Source of the DNA: Pseudomonas fluorescens
GTDB lineage: Bacteria > Pseudomonadota > Gammaproteobacteria > Pseudomonadales > Pseudomonadaceae
Length of the DNA stretch: 64,000 nt
Reading direction: 5' to 3'
Assembly: GCF_900215245.1 (NCBI RefSeq)
Contig: NZ_LT907842.1
Coordinates: 558,001-622,000 of the forward strand
This document shows, piece after piece, positions 35,451 to 44,098 of the stretch. The position numbers were made by a program, and so were the translations under genes. The first letter of the stretch is position 1; each line of letters begins with the position of its first letter. The notes under the pieces were generated by a model. The model saw only the letters and a program-made list of their open reading frames with translations, ran no database searches and was not told where the DNA came from.

Positions 35451-36179
35451 TCAGCGGCGTGCCGACACCAGCAGCATCATCGGGCGCTCTTGTTCTTCCG
35501 CCAGTTCTGGCCGCGCCATCAGGTCCGCTTCGCTTGGGCCCCACTCCTCGATATGACTCAACGCAAACCCCGCCTGAATCAACAGATTGAGCAACGTGCC
35601 CAGCGTACGGTGCTGCTTGATAACGCCATCGGCCAGCCAGTTGGTGACGCGTGGCCCTTCGATTTGATAGCCATCCACCGGCCAACTTTTTCGGCCTTGA
35701 TCATCGACCAGCCACCCAGGATTGCGCGGTGACATGAAAATAGGGTGCTCGATGGAAAACACCAGTCGCCCGCCGGGCACCAGCGCCTGATGGATACGCT
35801 CGAACAGGCCCTTAAGGTCGACGATGTAATGGAAGGCCAGGGAGCTGTAGGCCAGATCGAATGAGGCCGCCGGCAGGTCAAGTAGCTCCAGGTCGGCAAC
35901 CGTGTAGGTGATACCCGCTGCCGAGGTCATCTCTTTGGCCCGCGCCAGCATCTTGTGCGACACGTCCAAACCGAGCACGTGCGCAGCGCCCTGCTCCTGA
36001 GCCCAGCGACTGAACCAACCATAGCCACAGCCCAGGTCCACCACGTTCAAGCCAGCCATCGCTGGCAGCTGTGCCTGCAACGCAGGCCACTCCGGCGCAC
36101 CGGCCAGGCCTTCGACCGAGCGGCCCATCTTGCTGTAGCCCTCGAAGAAGGCGGGCGTGTCGTAGATATTCTGCGTCAT
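35451..36179 (-). CDS. Class I SAM-dependent methyltransferase
   Basis: A 242-residue methyltransferase with the SAM-binding motif NVVDLGCGYGWFSRWA (near residue 45) and the acidic LGLDVSHKML block. The N-terminus YDTPAFFEGYSKMGRSVEGLAGAPEW resembles small-molecule methyltransferases. The start is the ATG at 36179. It is the last gene of a likely operon with the PfkB kinase (26-bp gap), NCS1 permease and probably the ADP-ribosylglycohydrolase. The substrate is unknown; whether it belongs to that pathway is uncertain. Confidence 0.9.
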   Translation of the reverse strand: MTQNIYDTPAFFEGYSKMGRSVEGLAGAPEWPALQAQLPAMAGLNVVDLGCGYGWFSRWAQEQGAAHVLGLDVSHKMLARAKEMTSAAGITYTVADLELLDLPAASFDLAYSSLAFHYIVDLKGLFERIHQALVPGGRLVFSIEHPIFMSPRNPGWLVDDQGRKSWPVDGYQIEGPRVTNWLADGVIKQHRTLGTLLNLLIQAGFALSHIEEWGPSEADLMARPELAEEQERPMMLLVSARR

Positions 36180-36204
36180 TGCGTTGCTCCGTGCTGATGA
36201 CCGC

Positions 36205-37122
36205 CTATTTTGCCAACAATGCATCCACTTCGTCAGCCCCGGGCGACGTCGCCGGGCCCCAGCGCGTGACCGCCAGCGCTGCCGCGGCATTGGCCCGGCG
36301 TGCCGCCGCAGCAGGCGCCAAGCCCTTGGCCAACCCGGCCAGAAACACACCGGCATGGGCATCGCCAGCGCCGTTGCTGTCCACCGCGTGCACCTTGAAA
36401 CCCGGCACATGCTCCGCCTTGCCTTGACGGCTCACCCAGCAGCCATTGGGCCCATCGCGCACCACCAGCAAGGCTTCGGCGGGCAGGTGGCGATTGAGCG
36501 CCAGCAGCGCCTCGGCCAGCGTCCCGGCGCCGGTAAACGCAAGGGCTTCCGGGCCGTTGCTGGTCCAGATATCGATACGCGGCAGCAAAACAGTCATCAA
36601 GGCCGAATCCGGCGCCTTGACCAACGGCCCCGGGTCGAACACCACGGTGATTTCACGCGGCAGCGCCAGCAGCCAATCGAGCAAGGCCTGGGCCTTGCCT
36701 TCGAGCAACAAACTGTAGCCGCTGACGTACACATAATCGTCCGCGCGCGGTAACACGCCGGCCAAATCCTCAGCCCTCAAGTCACCTTCAGCGCCGATGT
36801 GGGAAATGAAGGTGCGCTCAGTGGTGGCCTCGGTCAGCGACACACACAAACCCGTGTCTTTATCGTCGCTGGCTTCCTGAACCATCTCCACACCTTCGGC
36901 CTGCATGGCCGCGCGGGCCAGGTCGCCGAAGCGCCCTGTTCCATGGCGCCCGAGGTAGACCACCGGCAAACCATTGCGCCGCGCGGCTGCCATCACGTTG
37001 AAGCCACCGCCGGCTTCGAAACTGGCCGATTGCGCCAGCACATCGCCGCCCGTCGCGGGCAAGGTATCGAGGGCCATGACCAGGTCGACGATGACCTGAC
37101 CGGTGTGCAGCAATCTAGACAT
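36205..37122 (-). CDS. PfkB/ribokinase family sugar or nucleoside kinase (YegV-like)
   Basis: A 305-residue kinase of the ribokinase family. Substrate-side glycine pair GGGFNVMAAARR (near residue 38) and the catalytic anion-hole motif DSNGAGDAHAGVFLAG with the base Asp in GAGD (near residue 260). The neighbours (ADP-ribosylglycohydrolase, NCS1 permease, GntR regulator) match the E. coli yegW/yegTUV set, in which YegV is the kinase. It would phosphorylate a sugar or nucleoside released or imported by that system. It overlaps the permease gene by 8 bp. Confidence 0.9.
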   Translation of the reverse strand: MSRLLHTGQVIVDLVMALDTLPATGGDVLAQSASFEAGGGFNVMAAARRNGLPVVYLGRHGTGRFGDLARAAMQAEGVEMVQEASDDKDTGLCVSLTEATTERTFISHIGAEGDLRAEDLAGVLPRADDYVYVSGYSLLLEGKAQALLDWLLALPREITVVFDPGPLVKAPDSALMTVLLPRIDIWTSNGPEALAFTGAGTLAEALLALNRHLPAEALLVVRDGPNGCWVSRQGKAEHVPGFKVHAVDSNGAGDAHAGVFLAGLAKGLAPAAAARRANAAAALAVTRWGPATSPGADEVDALLAK

Positions 37123-38581
37123 TGGGGCTCTCTACTAACGCTGAACGACGGTCGGCCGCGCCGCCCATTACGGCATAACTACCGCCGGCCACCAGGAAGG
37201 TGACAATCCAGCCCAGGCCGTTGTGGCCCAGCCAGGAATCGGACAATGGCCCGGCGAACCAGATGTTTTCGGCGGTGGTGCCGATAGTGGTGAAGCTGAA
37301 ACCCAACACGATCGCCACCGCCCAGGCGCCGAATGCACGCCACTCCACGCCGCCACGGTACCAATAGGCACTGCTTGGGCTTACGTCCAACAGGTCCTTG
37401 GCGCTGTAGTAGTGGCGGTGAATCAGGTCGACCACGAAGATCCCGACCCACGCGGTGATCGGTACTGCCAGCAGCGAGATGAAGGTGATGAACGGGCCAT
37501 AGAAGCTGTCGGCGATCAGCATGAAGTAAATCGAACCGGCGAAGATCGCCACAATATCGACGATGACCGCGTGCACGCGCTTGACCTTCAAGCCGAGGGT
37601 CAAGGTCGTCAGGCCCGCCGAATACACCGAAAGGTTGTTGGAGAGCAGCAGCCCACCAAACGCGGTGATCAGGTACGGCACGGCCATCCAGGTAGGGAGC
37701 ATGTCGCGGATCGCGATGATCGGGTCAGTGGCCGAGGCCAGGTCGTTGTTGCCGACCGACAGCAGGCCGCCAAGGGTGATCAGCAGCACCAACGGAATCC
37801 CCGCACCAAACGCGGCAGAGGCCACCAGGCGCGCGGCCTTGACGCTGCGGTGCTGGTAGCGCGACATGTCGGCACCGGCGTTGGCCCAACCGATACCGGT
37901 GCCGGCGGCCATGGTGCCGACGCCGATGATCATCGCGCTCAGCGGCGCCGGGGTGGCATTGAACACCGCGCTCCAGTCGATGGTTGCGCAGAGGAAGCCG
38001 CCGACCAGAATATTCAACCCACCGAATACATAGGTAGCCCACTTCTGAATCACCAGCAGCGTGGCGTGGCCCAGGCCGGAAACAGACAAGGTCAGCAGCA
38101 CAAAAATGGCGATGAATATCAGTGTCAGCACTGGTGCGCTTTTCGCCTCGACCGGCGAATGGAACAGGATCGAGCACAGCGACAGCAGCACGAAGGCTGC
38201 AGTGGTGGTGTTGACGGTTTCCCAGCCCAGGCGCGACATCAGTGACACCAGGGTCGGGCCGATATTGCCACGCACGCCGAAAATCGCGCGCGACAGGGTC
38301 AAGCTCGGTGCACGCCCACGCCGGCCGGCGATGGAGATGATGCCTACCACCGCGAAGGAGCCGGCAGCGCCGAGAATGGCGACGATGATTGCCTGCCAGA
38401 TTGCCAAGCCACGAAACGCCACCAACGTCGCGCCAAGCGGCAAGCCGAGGATGCTGATGTTAGCGGCAAACCACACCCAGAACAGTTGCAGCGGGTGGCC
38501 GTTGCACTCGCTTTCCGGGACCGGTTCGATACCACGTGTTTCCAGTTGCCCGGCGCTTTGGCCGGAAGAAGGGGTGCTCAT
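37115..38581 (-). CDS. NCS1 family purine/cytosine-type permease
   Basis: A 488-residue transporter with about 12 membrane spans of the nucleobase:cation symporter-1 family (the CodB group). The family region PLGATLVAFRGLAIWQAI lies near residue 40, and TGIGWANAGADMSRYQ near residue 230 corresponds to the substrate-site region. It should import a nucleobase, nucleoside or a related compound. In E. coli the corresponding gene in the yeg cluster is a different (MFS) nucleoside transporter, so the two are analogous rather than homologous. It is in operon with the kinase. Confidence 0.9.
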   Translation of the reverse strand: MSTPSSGQSAGQLETRGIEPVPESECNGHPLQLFWVWFAANISILGLPLGATLVAFRGLAIWQAIIVAILGAAGSFAVVGIISIAGRRGRAPSLTLSRAIFGVRGNIGPTLVSLMSRLGWETVNTTTAAFVLLSLCSILFHSPVEAKSAPVLTLIFIAIFVLLTLSVSGLGHATLLVIQKWATYVFGGLNILVGGFLCATIDWSAVFNATPAPLSAMIIGVGTMAAGTGIGWANAGADMSRYQHRSVKAARLVASAAFGAGIPLVLLITLGGLLSVGNNDLASATDPIIAIRDMLPTWMAVPYLITAFGGLLLSNNLSVYSAGLTTLTLGLKVKRVHAVIVDIVAIFAGSIYFMLIADSFYGPFITFISLLAVPITAWVGIFVVDLIHRHYYSAKDLLDVSPSSAYWYRGGVEWRAFGAWAVAIVLGFSFTTIGTTAENIWFAGPLSDSWLGHNGLGWIVTFLVAGGSYAVMGGAADRRSALVESPNV

Positions 38582-38667
38582 GAGGGGTGCTCCTGGTGCC
38601 TGTATTGTTGTGGTTGTGGCAGATACTCAAAGCTTTAACCGGTCGTCCTGACTCACCTACGATTTAA

Positions 38668-38756
38668 TGTGGGAGCTGGCTTGCCTGCGATAGCGGCCTT
38701 CCAGTTGATGCATCAGTGACTGACAGGTCGCTATCGCGGGCAAGCCCGCTCCCACC
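38668..38756. repeat. REPIN, GCTTGCCTGCGATAGCGG type
   Basis: TGTGGGAGCTGGCTTGCCTG and GGGCAAGCCCGCTCCCACC in inverted order. It lies in the 189-bp gap between the permease gene and the ADP-ribosylglycohydrolase gene of the same cluster. Confidence 0.93.
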
Positions 38757-38770
38757 TTGATCTGCGGTGC

Positions 38771-39772
38771 TTAGCGCAGATCAAGCAGCCCCTGCACCAA
38801 CGGCTGCAAATCCAGGCCGTTGACGGCCTTGACCTGCTCGATCATTGCTTCAGGCCAGCACTGCATCCCCAGGCACGCGCCCAACATGGCGCCGAGAATC
38901 GCGGCGATGGTGTCAGTGTCGCCGCCCAGGCTGGCGGCCAGGCACAGGGCCTCAAAGGCATTCATCGCGCCCACCGCCACTCGCTGCGCGAGGGCAAACG
39001 ACACCACCACCGACTCCTGGGACGCGACGGAGGTGCCGATCAGTTCGTACAGCAAGTCGGCAAACAGGGCTTTGTCGCCGCTGCCGACGCTTAAAGTCCG
39101 CGCCCAACTGATGCGGGTGGAAATGCGTCCACCGGCAACCCAGTGACCATGGCCTTCGGCCTGCTGGGCGATTTGGGTGCCGATGTTCAGCGCCTCCCCC
39201 AGATCCACCCCGTTGATACCCGCCGAGACCACCGCCGCAACGGCCGCCGCGCTGGAAATCCCCAGGCTGGTGTTGTGAGTGACCTGGCACGCCTGGATCA
39301 CCGCCTGGATAAACTGCGCCGGATCGCTGACATCCGCGGCAATCCCCACAGGCGTGATGCGCATCGCAGCACCATTGGTGGTGCCGTAGCGCCCGGACTC
39401 TTCCGGGGTGTGGCCGGCGAGGATCATGTCGATTGCGCGCTTGGTCGACGGGCCGAGCAAATCCTGCGAACCCTTGGCGCGCATTACGGCTTCCCAATCG
39501 ATCAGGCGCTGGGCGAGCACCGTCGGCTCGATCTTGCCTGCGCCTTCCACCAGCAACTCGCCGACCAGGATCGCCTGTTCAGTGTCATCGGTGATGGAGC
39601 CGGCCGGCATGTTTGGCGCGATGGGTTGGTCGGCGTCGGCGTCTTCCAGGGCGGTGATGGCACCGAAACGCTTTTGCACCTGCTCGCGGCTCAGGGACTG
39701 GGTCGGCATGCCCAGAGCGTCGCCCAGGGCCAGACCGTAGAAGGCGCCAAGGGCGCGATTTGCCGAGGTCAT
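38771..39772 (-). CDS. ADP-ribosylglycohydrolase family protein (YegU-like)
   Basis: A 333-residue member of the ADP-ribosylglycohydrolase (DraG-type) family. The dinuclear metal-site motifs are present: SITDDTEQ (near residue 59) and the C-terminal GGDTDTIA (near residue 290). Such enzymes cleave N- or O-glycosidic ribosyl bonds. Its partners here suggest a nucleoside-type substrate rather than ADP-ribosyl proteins, as for E. coli YegU. Its ATG overlaps the GntR gene's stop codon (ATGA). Confidence 0.93.
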   Translation of the reverse strand: MTSANRALGAFYGLALGDALGMPTQSLSREQVQKRFGAITALEDADADQPIAPNMPAGSITDDTEQAILVGELLVEGAGKIEPTVLAQRLIDWEAVMRAKGSQDLLGPSTKRAIDMILAGHTPEESGRYGTTNGAAMRITPVGIAADVSDPAQFIQAVIQACQVTHNTSLGISSAAAVAAVVSAGINGVDLGEALNIGTQIAQQAEGHGHWVAGGRISTRISWARTLSVGSGDKALFADLLYELIGTSVASQESVVVSFALAQRVAVGAMNAFEALCLAASLGGDTDTIAAILGAMLGACLGMQCWPEAMIEQVKAVNGLDLQPLVQGLLDLR

Positions 39773-40482
39773 TTTGACGCTCCAAACTGCAGATGCAGGC
39801 GAAAGTGCAGCGGGTCGAGCAGACTTTCGACGTACTCCATGAAGCGCTCGCGGCGGTCGTAGGTGGTGCGCGAGGCCTTGAGAAACACGGTGCCGGGCGC
39901 GCGACCGAGCAACTCAGCGTCTGCATCGCTGAGGGGCTCGGCGCCGATCCATTGGTCACCTTCGGCGCCGATATAACCGTAAGCGGCCAGGGTAATGGTC
40001 AGGGAATCGTCGATCAGGCCCACGCGCGGCAAGCCTTCCAGGCCACCGGCAGCGGGCATCAGCGAGCGCTCCAGGGACACGGCAGTGCCGTCCGTGGTGC
40101 GCCGACGGCGGTCGAGGGCGATGAATTGGTCACTGCCGAATCGGCTGAGCAGGTCGGGACGGGTCACCGCCTCCAGACGCAGGATGTCAGTGATGACCCG
40201 CGCGCCGGTATCCGCCAGGGCCTGGGCCCAGCCGTTGCGTTGGTCGAGCACCATGCCGTCGAAGGTGACGATGGAGCCGACGCCGCTCTGGGTGGCGATA
40301 TAGTTGCGCCGTTTGAGTTCAGCCAAGGCTTCGCGCAGCGTGCCACGGCTGACCGCGAACTCTTCGGCCAACTGATGCTCGCCCGGCAGCAGGAAACCGT
40401 CGGCCATCACTCCGCCCTCGATACGGCGGATGAGCTCGTCGACGACGCGTTTTTTCTTATCAAATCGGACATGTCTAATCAT
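39769..40482 (-). CDS. GntR family (HutC/UTRA) transcriptional regulator (YegW-like)
   Basis: A 237-residue regulator with a GntR winged helix (LPGEHQLAEEFAVSRGTLREAL, near residue 35-55) and a C-terminal UTRA ligand-binding domain. The ATG at 40482 is preferred over a TTG two codons upstream. An inverted repeat (ACATG-N6-CATGT, 40469-40484) lies at the start codon and could be an autoregulatory operator. It is the first gene of the cluster with ADP-ribosylglycohydrolase, permease and kinase, and its ligand is likely to be the pathway's substrate. Confidence 0.92.
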   Translation of the reverse strand: MIRHVRFDKKKRVVDELIRRIEGGVMADGFLLPGEHQLAEEFAVSRGTLREALAELKRRNYIATQSGVGSIVTFDGMVLDQRNGWAQALADTGARVITDILRLEAVTRPDLLSRFGSDQFIALDRRRRTTDGTAVSLERSLMPAAGGLEGLPRVGLIDDSLTITLAAYGYIGAEGDQWIGAEPLSDADAELLGRAPGTVFLKASRTTYDRRERFMEYVESLLDPLHFRLHLQFGASK

Positions 40483-40484
40483 GT
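40469..40484. promoter_or_regulatory. Candidate GntR-type operator at the regulator start
   Basis: ACATG (40469-40473) and CATGT (40480-40484) are inverted repeats with a 6-bp spacer, covering the ATG of the GntR gene. A weak TTGCTG-17-TTATCA promoter pair lies just upstream on the minus strand. Confidence 0.45.
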
Positions 40485-40552
40485 ACAAATTGATAACCGA
40501 AAGCGTCCAGTGCCAGCAAGTAAATTATTTCAGCGCGATGAAAAAACCCGCC

Positions 40553-41113
40553 TTAAGGCTCAAGGCCAATGCGGAAAAACTCCCCGCCGCTCCATACGCC
40601 AAGCCAGTTCTGACCGTTGATCGGACGACTGACCGCCAACTCGACCAATTGGTAAAAGGCGTTGCGATGCACGAGGGCTTCGAGGTTGGTGCGCACCCGC
40701 AGATAAGGCGCGGGTTCTTGGGTGACCGGGTCGATCACCACGCGCAACGGGTGTTCCAGCCCGGCTTCGACCTGTTCGTCGACATTGGTGGTAAAGCGCA
40801 GTACCTGGCTTTCGCCCTGCCCTTCGACTTCAAGGGTTAACGCGACAAACGGCGCATCATCGACGGTGATGCCGACCTTTTCCACCGGCGTCACCAGAAA
40901 ATACGCATCGCCGTCGCGGCGAATGATGTTGGAGAACAACTTGACCATCGGCTTACGCCCAATCGGCGTGCCCTGATAAAACCAGGTGCCATCGCGGGCG
41001 ATGCGCATATCGATATCGCCGCAAAACGCCGGGTTCCACAGATGCACCGGTGCCGGCCCCTTGCCCTTGGGCAGTTGAGCCAATAGATCATTGGCCTTGG
41101 CGGAATCGGTCAT
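40553..41113 (-). CDS. DUF1285 domain-containing protein
   Basis: A 186-residue soluble protein of the DUF1285 family. It is recognisable from the central block PVHLWNPAFCGDIDMRIARDG and KMVKLFSNIIRRDG-like segment. Family members are widespread in proteobacteria with no known function. It precedes the DUF4823 gene's downstream neighbourhood in the same direction, with 26 bp between them, so they may be co-transcribed. Confidence 0.85.
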   Translation of the reverse strand: MTDSAKANDLLAQLPKGKGPAPVHLWNPAFCGDIDMRIARDGTWFYQGTPIGRKPMVKLFSNIIRRDGDAYFLVTPVEKVGITVDDAPFVALTLEVEGQGESQVLRFTTNVDEQVEAGLEHPLRVVIDPVTQEPAPYLRVRTNLEALVHRNAFYQLVELAVSRPINGQNWLGVWSGGEFFRIGLEP

Positions 41114-41139
41114 GGGCTCTCCCTTATTTACCTGTGAGG

Positions 41140-41745
41140 TTACTGATCACTCATGCCCAGCAGGCCTCGGGCGTACTTCGCCAGCGGGCGGGCAATCAGG
41201 TCTTCTGGCTTGTTGTCATGGAACGTCAGTAAACCGCCACGACTGCGAATACGTGCAGTATCAATCAAATACTGGGTGCTGGTCTCGATCAACATGATCT
41301 GGATGACGCCACTGTCGATCCCCACGCGGTCCAATGCCTGCTGATCGGTCCACTCATCGGCATTGCCGATACGGTCATCGGCCGCCGCAAAACGGCAATA
41401 CAGCAGGTAATGCGCACCCGCTGCACGCGCTTCGGCCATGGCTTGTTCCAGGCCTTCAGGCTGGCGGGCGCGGCGCACCATGGGGAAATATTCGACGAAG
41501 CCGTTAAAGGCCTCTTCGGCCACCACGTTAGGTCGCGGGTAGGCACTGCCCGGCGGTACGAAAGCGCCTTGGGCGATAAAGACAAAGGAGTCCGGCTGTA
41601 TGCGAACGGACGCAGTACGGCGGGTATCACTGTGGTCCAGCAACCCGGCGTCGCTCATCTGATAGCGGGTGCCTTCGGCCATATCGCTGACGGTCATGCA
41701 ACCACTCAGCGTCAACGACGCCAGCAACAAAACCAGACTACGCAT
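41140..41745 (-). CDS. DUF4823 domain-containing lipoprotein
   Basis: A 201-residue lipoprotein: signal peptide with lipobox LSGC (Cys16), then the DUF4823 domain. Conserved features include FVPPGSAYPRP and the strand-rich core. It probably resides in the outer membrane. The start is the ATG at 41745 that opens the signal peptide; the longer open frame upstream adds unrelated codons. The function is unknown. Confidence 0.85.
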   Translation of the reverse strand: MRSLVLLLASLTLSGCMTVSDMAEGTRYQMSDAGLLDHSDTRRTASVRIQPDSFVFIAQGAFVPPGSAYPRPNVVAEEAFNGFVEYFPMVRRARQPEGLEQAMAEARAAGAHYLLYCRFAAADDRIGNADEWTDQQALDRVGIDSGVIQIMLIETSTQYLIDTARIRSRGGLLTFHDNKPEDLIARPLAKYARGLLGMSDQ

Positions 41746-41832
41746 CCCAATCCTCCAAAAGCCGGTGACGGAAAACCGGCGAATGGGCACAAGATGCAGA
41801 ATCCGCGCCATCCAAGAACTACACACAACAAA

Positions 41833-41857
41833 TGTGCGAGCAGGCGTGTTGCCACAG
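41833..41857. repeat. Solitary REP half-site remnant
   Basis: TGTGCGAGCAGGCGTGTTGCC resembles the left arm of the GCTTGCTCGCGAA-type REPIN, with a deletion and no partner. Confidence 0.5.
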
Positions 41858-41876
41858 GGTTCGGCGCACGTTTGGG

Positions 41877-42845
41877 CTAGCCGCCGATGATCTTCATGAT
41901 CGTCGCACCACCGGAGAAGGCCACTTCCTGTTTATCGCCCAACGCCTTCACCAACAAGCCTTGCAAGGCCGGTAAAGCCTGGTGACGCGGTTTGTCCAGC
42001 AGGTCGCCGACGTAGTGACGATTGCTCGACGACAGGCAGCCATGCAACCAGCCGGTGGATGACAGCCGCAGGCGCGAACAGGTCCGGCAAAACGGCACGC
42101 TTTCGTTGGCAATCACGCCGAAAAAGCCTTTGCCCGGCACTTCGTAACGCACCGCAGTGGCGTCCACCGGGGCATTGGCTTGCAGGTATTCGTGGTGTTC
42201 GCCGATCAGGCTGAGCAATTGCTGCAGGCTGACAAATTGCTGCAGGAACGCATTGGAGTCCTTGGCCAGATGGCCCATGCGCATCAGCTCGATAAAACGC
42301 AACTCGTAGCCGCGCTCCAGGCAGTAGTCGAGCAACGGCATCACCTGGTCGAGGTTCTGCCCGCGTAACGGCACCATATTGACTTTGATTTTGATCCCGG
42401 CAGCGCGGGCCTGGTCCATGCCGTCCAGCACGGTGGCCAAGTCACCGCCACGGGCGATGCTGCGGAAAGCGTCGGCGTCCAACGTGTCGAGGGACACGTT
42501 GATGCGGCGAATGCCGGCGTCCACCAGCAGTGGCAGTTTGCGGGCGAGCAGTTGGCCGTTGGTGGTCAGGCTGATATCACTGAGACCCATCCCGCCCACC
42601 GCGCCCATGAAGGCTTCCAGCTTGGGGCTGACCAGCGGCTCGCCGCCGGTGATGCGCAGGCGCTCGATGCCCGCCGCTTCGATCAGATAAGCCACACCAC
42701 GGGCCATGGCCTCGGCCGAGAGTTCGTCTTGGGCAGCCACCAACCGTTTGCCGTTGGGCACACAGTAGGTACACGCGTAATTGCAGGCTGAGGTCAGGCT
42801 GATCCGCAAATTGCGAAACCGCCTGCCTTGACGATCAACGATCAT
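41877..42845 (-). CDS. moaA: GTP 3',8-cyclase (molybdenum cofactor biosynthesis)
   Basis: A 322-residue radical SAM enzyme that converts GTP to the first molybdopterin intermediate. The N-terminal 4Fe-4S site is CNYACTYC (Cys21, Cys25, Cys28). The C-terminal second cluster is CRTC...C (Cys253, Cys256, Cys270). The protein ends with the functionally needed Gly-Gly. It stands alone, without other moa genes next to it; Mo-cofactor maturation genes (MobA-like and XdhC) lie 20 kb on. Confidence 0.96.
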   Translation of the reverse strand: MIVDRQGRRFRNLRISLTSACNYACTYCVPNGKRLVAAQDELSAEAMARGVAYLIEAAGIERLRITGGEPLVSPKLEAFMGAVGGMGLSDISLTTNGQLLARKLPLLVDAGIRRINVSLDTLDADAFRSIARGGDLATVLDGMDQARAAGIKIKVNMVPLRGQNLDQVMPLLDYCLERGYELRFIELMRMGHLAKDSNAFLQQFVSLQQLLSLIGEHHEYLQANAPVDATAVRYEVPGKGFFGVIANESVPFCRTCSRLRLSSTGWLHGCLSSSNRHYVGDLLDKPRHQALPALQGLLVKALGDKQEVAFSGGATIMKIIGG

Positions 42846-42877
42846 GGATCACTCCGGCAGAGGATTGTACGGGCGAT

Positions 42878-42907
42878 CTAAAAGCTGACTTATAAATCAA
42901 CTTTTAG
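42878..42907. promoter_or_regulatory. Inverted repeat upstream of moaA
   Basis: CTAAAAG (42878-42884) and CTTTTAG (42901-42907) are perfect complements; with one mismatch the pairing extends to 11 bp per arm. It lies in the 139-bp gap between the TetR gene and moaA. Possibly an operator. Confidence 0.4.
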
Positions 42908-42984
42908 CAAGGTCCTTGCCTGAGTATATTCCTGGGGTACTGCAACTGGCAGTAATTGATTGCGCCATCACTGTCAGGAATAGC

Positions 42985-43653
42985 TTAACTGGCAGGCGCG
43001 TCGCCGCTCTTCGGTTCAGCGCCTGGCAGTTCAGCGCTGTGCTTGCGTTTGTTGCCCATGCGCACGCCGATATCCATCAGGAACTGGAAGAAACCTTCCT
43101 GATCTTCCAGCACATTGCTCCAGAACGGCGAGTGGTACAGCGCAACCGCGCCGTGCACCAACGCCCAGGCGGCGCAATAGTGGAAATAAGGCGGCACATC
43201 TTCAAGCTTGCCTTCGCTGATGCGGCCCTTGATCAGCAAGGTCAGGCGTTCGAAGTTCGAGGCGCGGATCTTGTGCAGCTCCTCGACCATTTCCGGCACC
43301 TGATGGCCTTTGACCACCTTCTCTTCCAGGCGGTCGAACAGGCGATAGCGCTGCGGATCACGCATGCGGAACTCGAAGTAGGCGCGCGACAGGGCTTCCT
43401 TGTCCTTGTCCACATCAGCCGAATGCAGCAGTTCGTTCAAGTCGCGCTCGTAATCGAGCATCAGGCGCAGGTAAATTTCCGCCTTGGATTTGAAGTGCTT
43501 GTAGATCGTGCCTTTGCCGATACCCACGGCATCCGCAATCATCTCGACGGTGACACTGTCTTCACCTTGTTCAAGGAATAACTTGAGTGCGGTGTCGAGA
43601 ATTTCCTGCTCACGGCGGCGAAACTCACGGACCTTACGGGGTTCTTTGTGCAT
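42985..43653 (-). CDS. TetR family transcriptional regulator
   Basis: A 222-residue TetR-type regulator: N-terminal helix-turn-helix (VEMIADAVGIGKGTIYKHFKSKAEIY, near residues 36-60) and a C-terminal ligand-binding region. The start is the ATG at 43653, beginning a basic segment (HKEPRKVREFRRRE). The upstream open frame is not likely to be used. It corresponds in position to PA2957 of P. aeruginosa. The target is unknown; neighbours are moaA and the rgsA-tatD region. Confidence 0.92.
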   Translation of the reverse strand: MHKEPRKVREFRRREQEILDTALKLFLEQGEDSVTVEMIADAVGIGKGTIYKHFKSKAEIYLRLMLDYERDLNELLHSADVDKDKEALSRAYFEFRMRDPQRYRLFDRLEEKVVKGHQVPEMVEELHKIRASNFERLTLLIKGRISEGKLEDVPPYFHYCAAWALVHGAVALYHSPFWSNVLEDQEGFFQFLMDIGVRMGNKRKHSAELPGAEPKSGDAPAS

Positions 43654-43962
43654 GAGGAAGAGGTCTGCAAAGGTCGAAATAGGGAGGGTTGCGCAGGGCC
43701 ACGGATACGCGGCGATACGATTTACCCGATGCGAGGGATTATCCCGACTGAACGGTCGTTGGGCAACGTCTATGTGAACCCGCAACGCACTTTACTTTCA
43801 ACACGCCAACGATTTGCTCGCTGCCAGTCAGAAATAACACGCAACAACTGCCCCTGTGCACCTGCGCAATGAGAACTCAAGCGAAGCGCGCGTATTCCAA
43901 ATCTGTTTAAAAAACGATCAGATGCGACTGGACTGAATCGGATACTGATCAATACTTGAACT

Positions 43963-44080
43963 GTCGGCGTGGCATCTCCCCCAAGTGACGCGTCGACCTG
44001 GGTACCGACGGACTGCGTGCCCTTGTTTTACTCCTAATGGTCTTAGCCCGGATTCACCCCCCAGAACCCGGGTTTTTTTT
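43963..44080 (+). ncRNA. rgsA: Small regulatory RNA RgsA
   Basis: About 118 nt on the plus strand next to tatD, the place where PAO1 carries PA2958.1 (RgsA, also called P16) beside PA2959 (tatD). A CAATACT box (43950-43956) resembles the RpoS-type -10 expected for this RpoS-dependent RNA, and an intrinsic terminator ends it at 44080. Identity rests on position and length, not on an alignment. The 5' end is approximate. Confidence 0.75.
44047..44080 (+). terminator. Rho-independent terminator of rgsA
   Basis: CCCGG (44047-44051) pairs with CCGGG (44068-44072); after one mismatch three further pairs follow. An eight-T run (44073-44080) ends it. Confidence 0.85.
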
Positions 44081-44098
44081 GCCTGCGATTTGCCTGCC

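Larger units (their letters stand above)
43654..44098. other. Intergenic region with the RgsA sRNA
   Basis: This 445-bp gap separates the TetR gene and tatD. It contains the RgsA small RNA on the plus strand at its right end and, presumably, the TetR promoter. No protein gene is seen. Confidence 0.7.

Noticed and set aside
42846..42984. A molybdenum cofactor riboswitch upstream of moaA
   Set aside because: The gap is only 139 bp, and I could not match the riboswitch's conserved elements; only a simple inverted repeat is visible.
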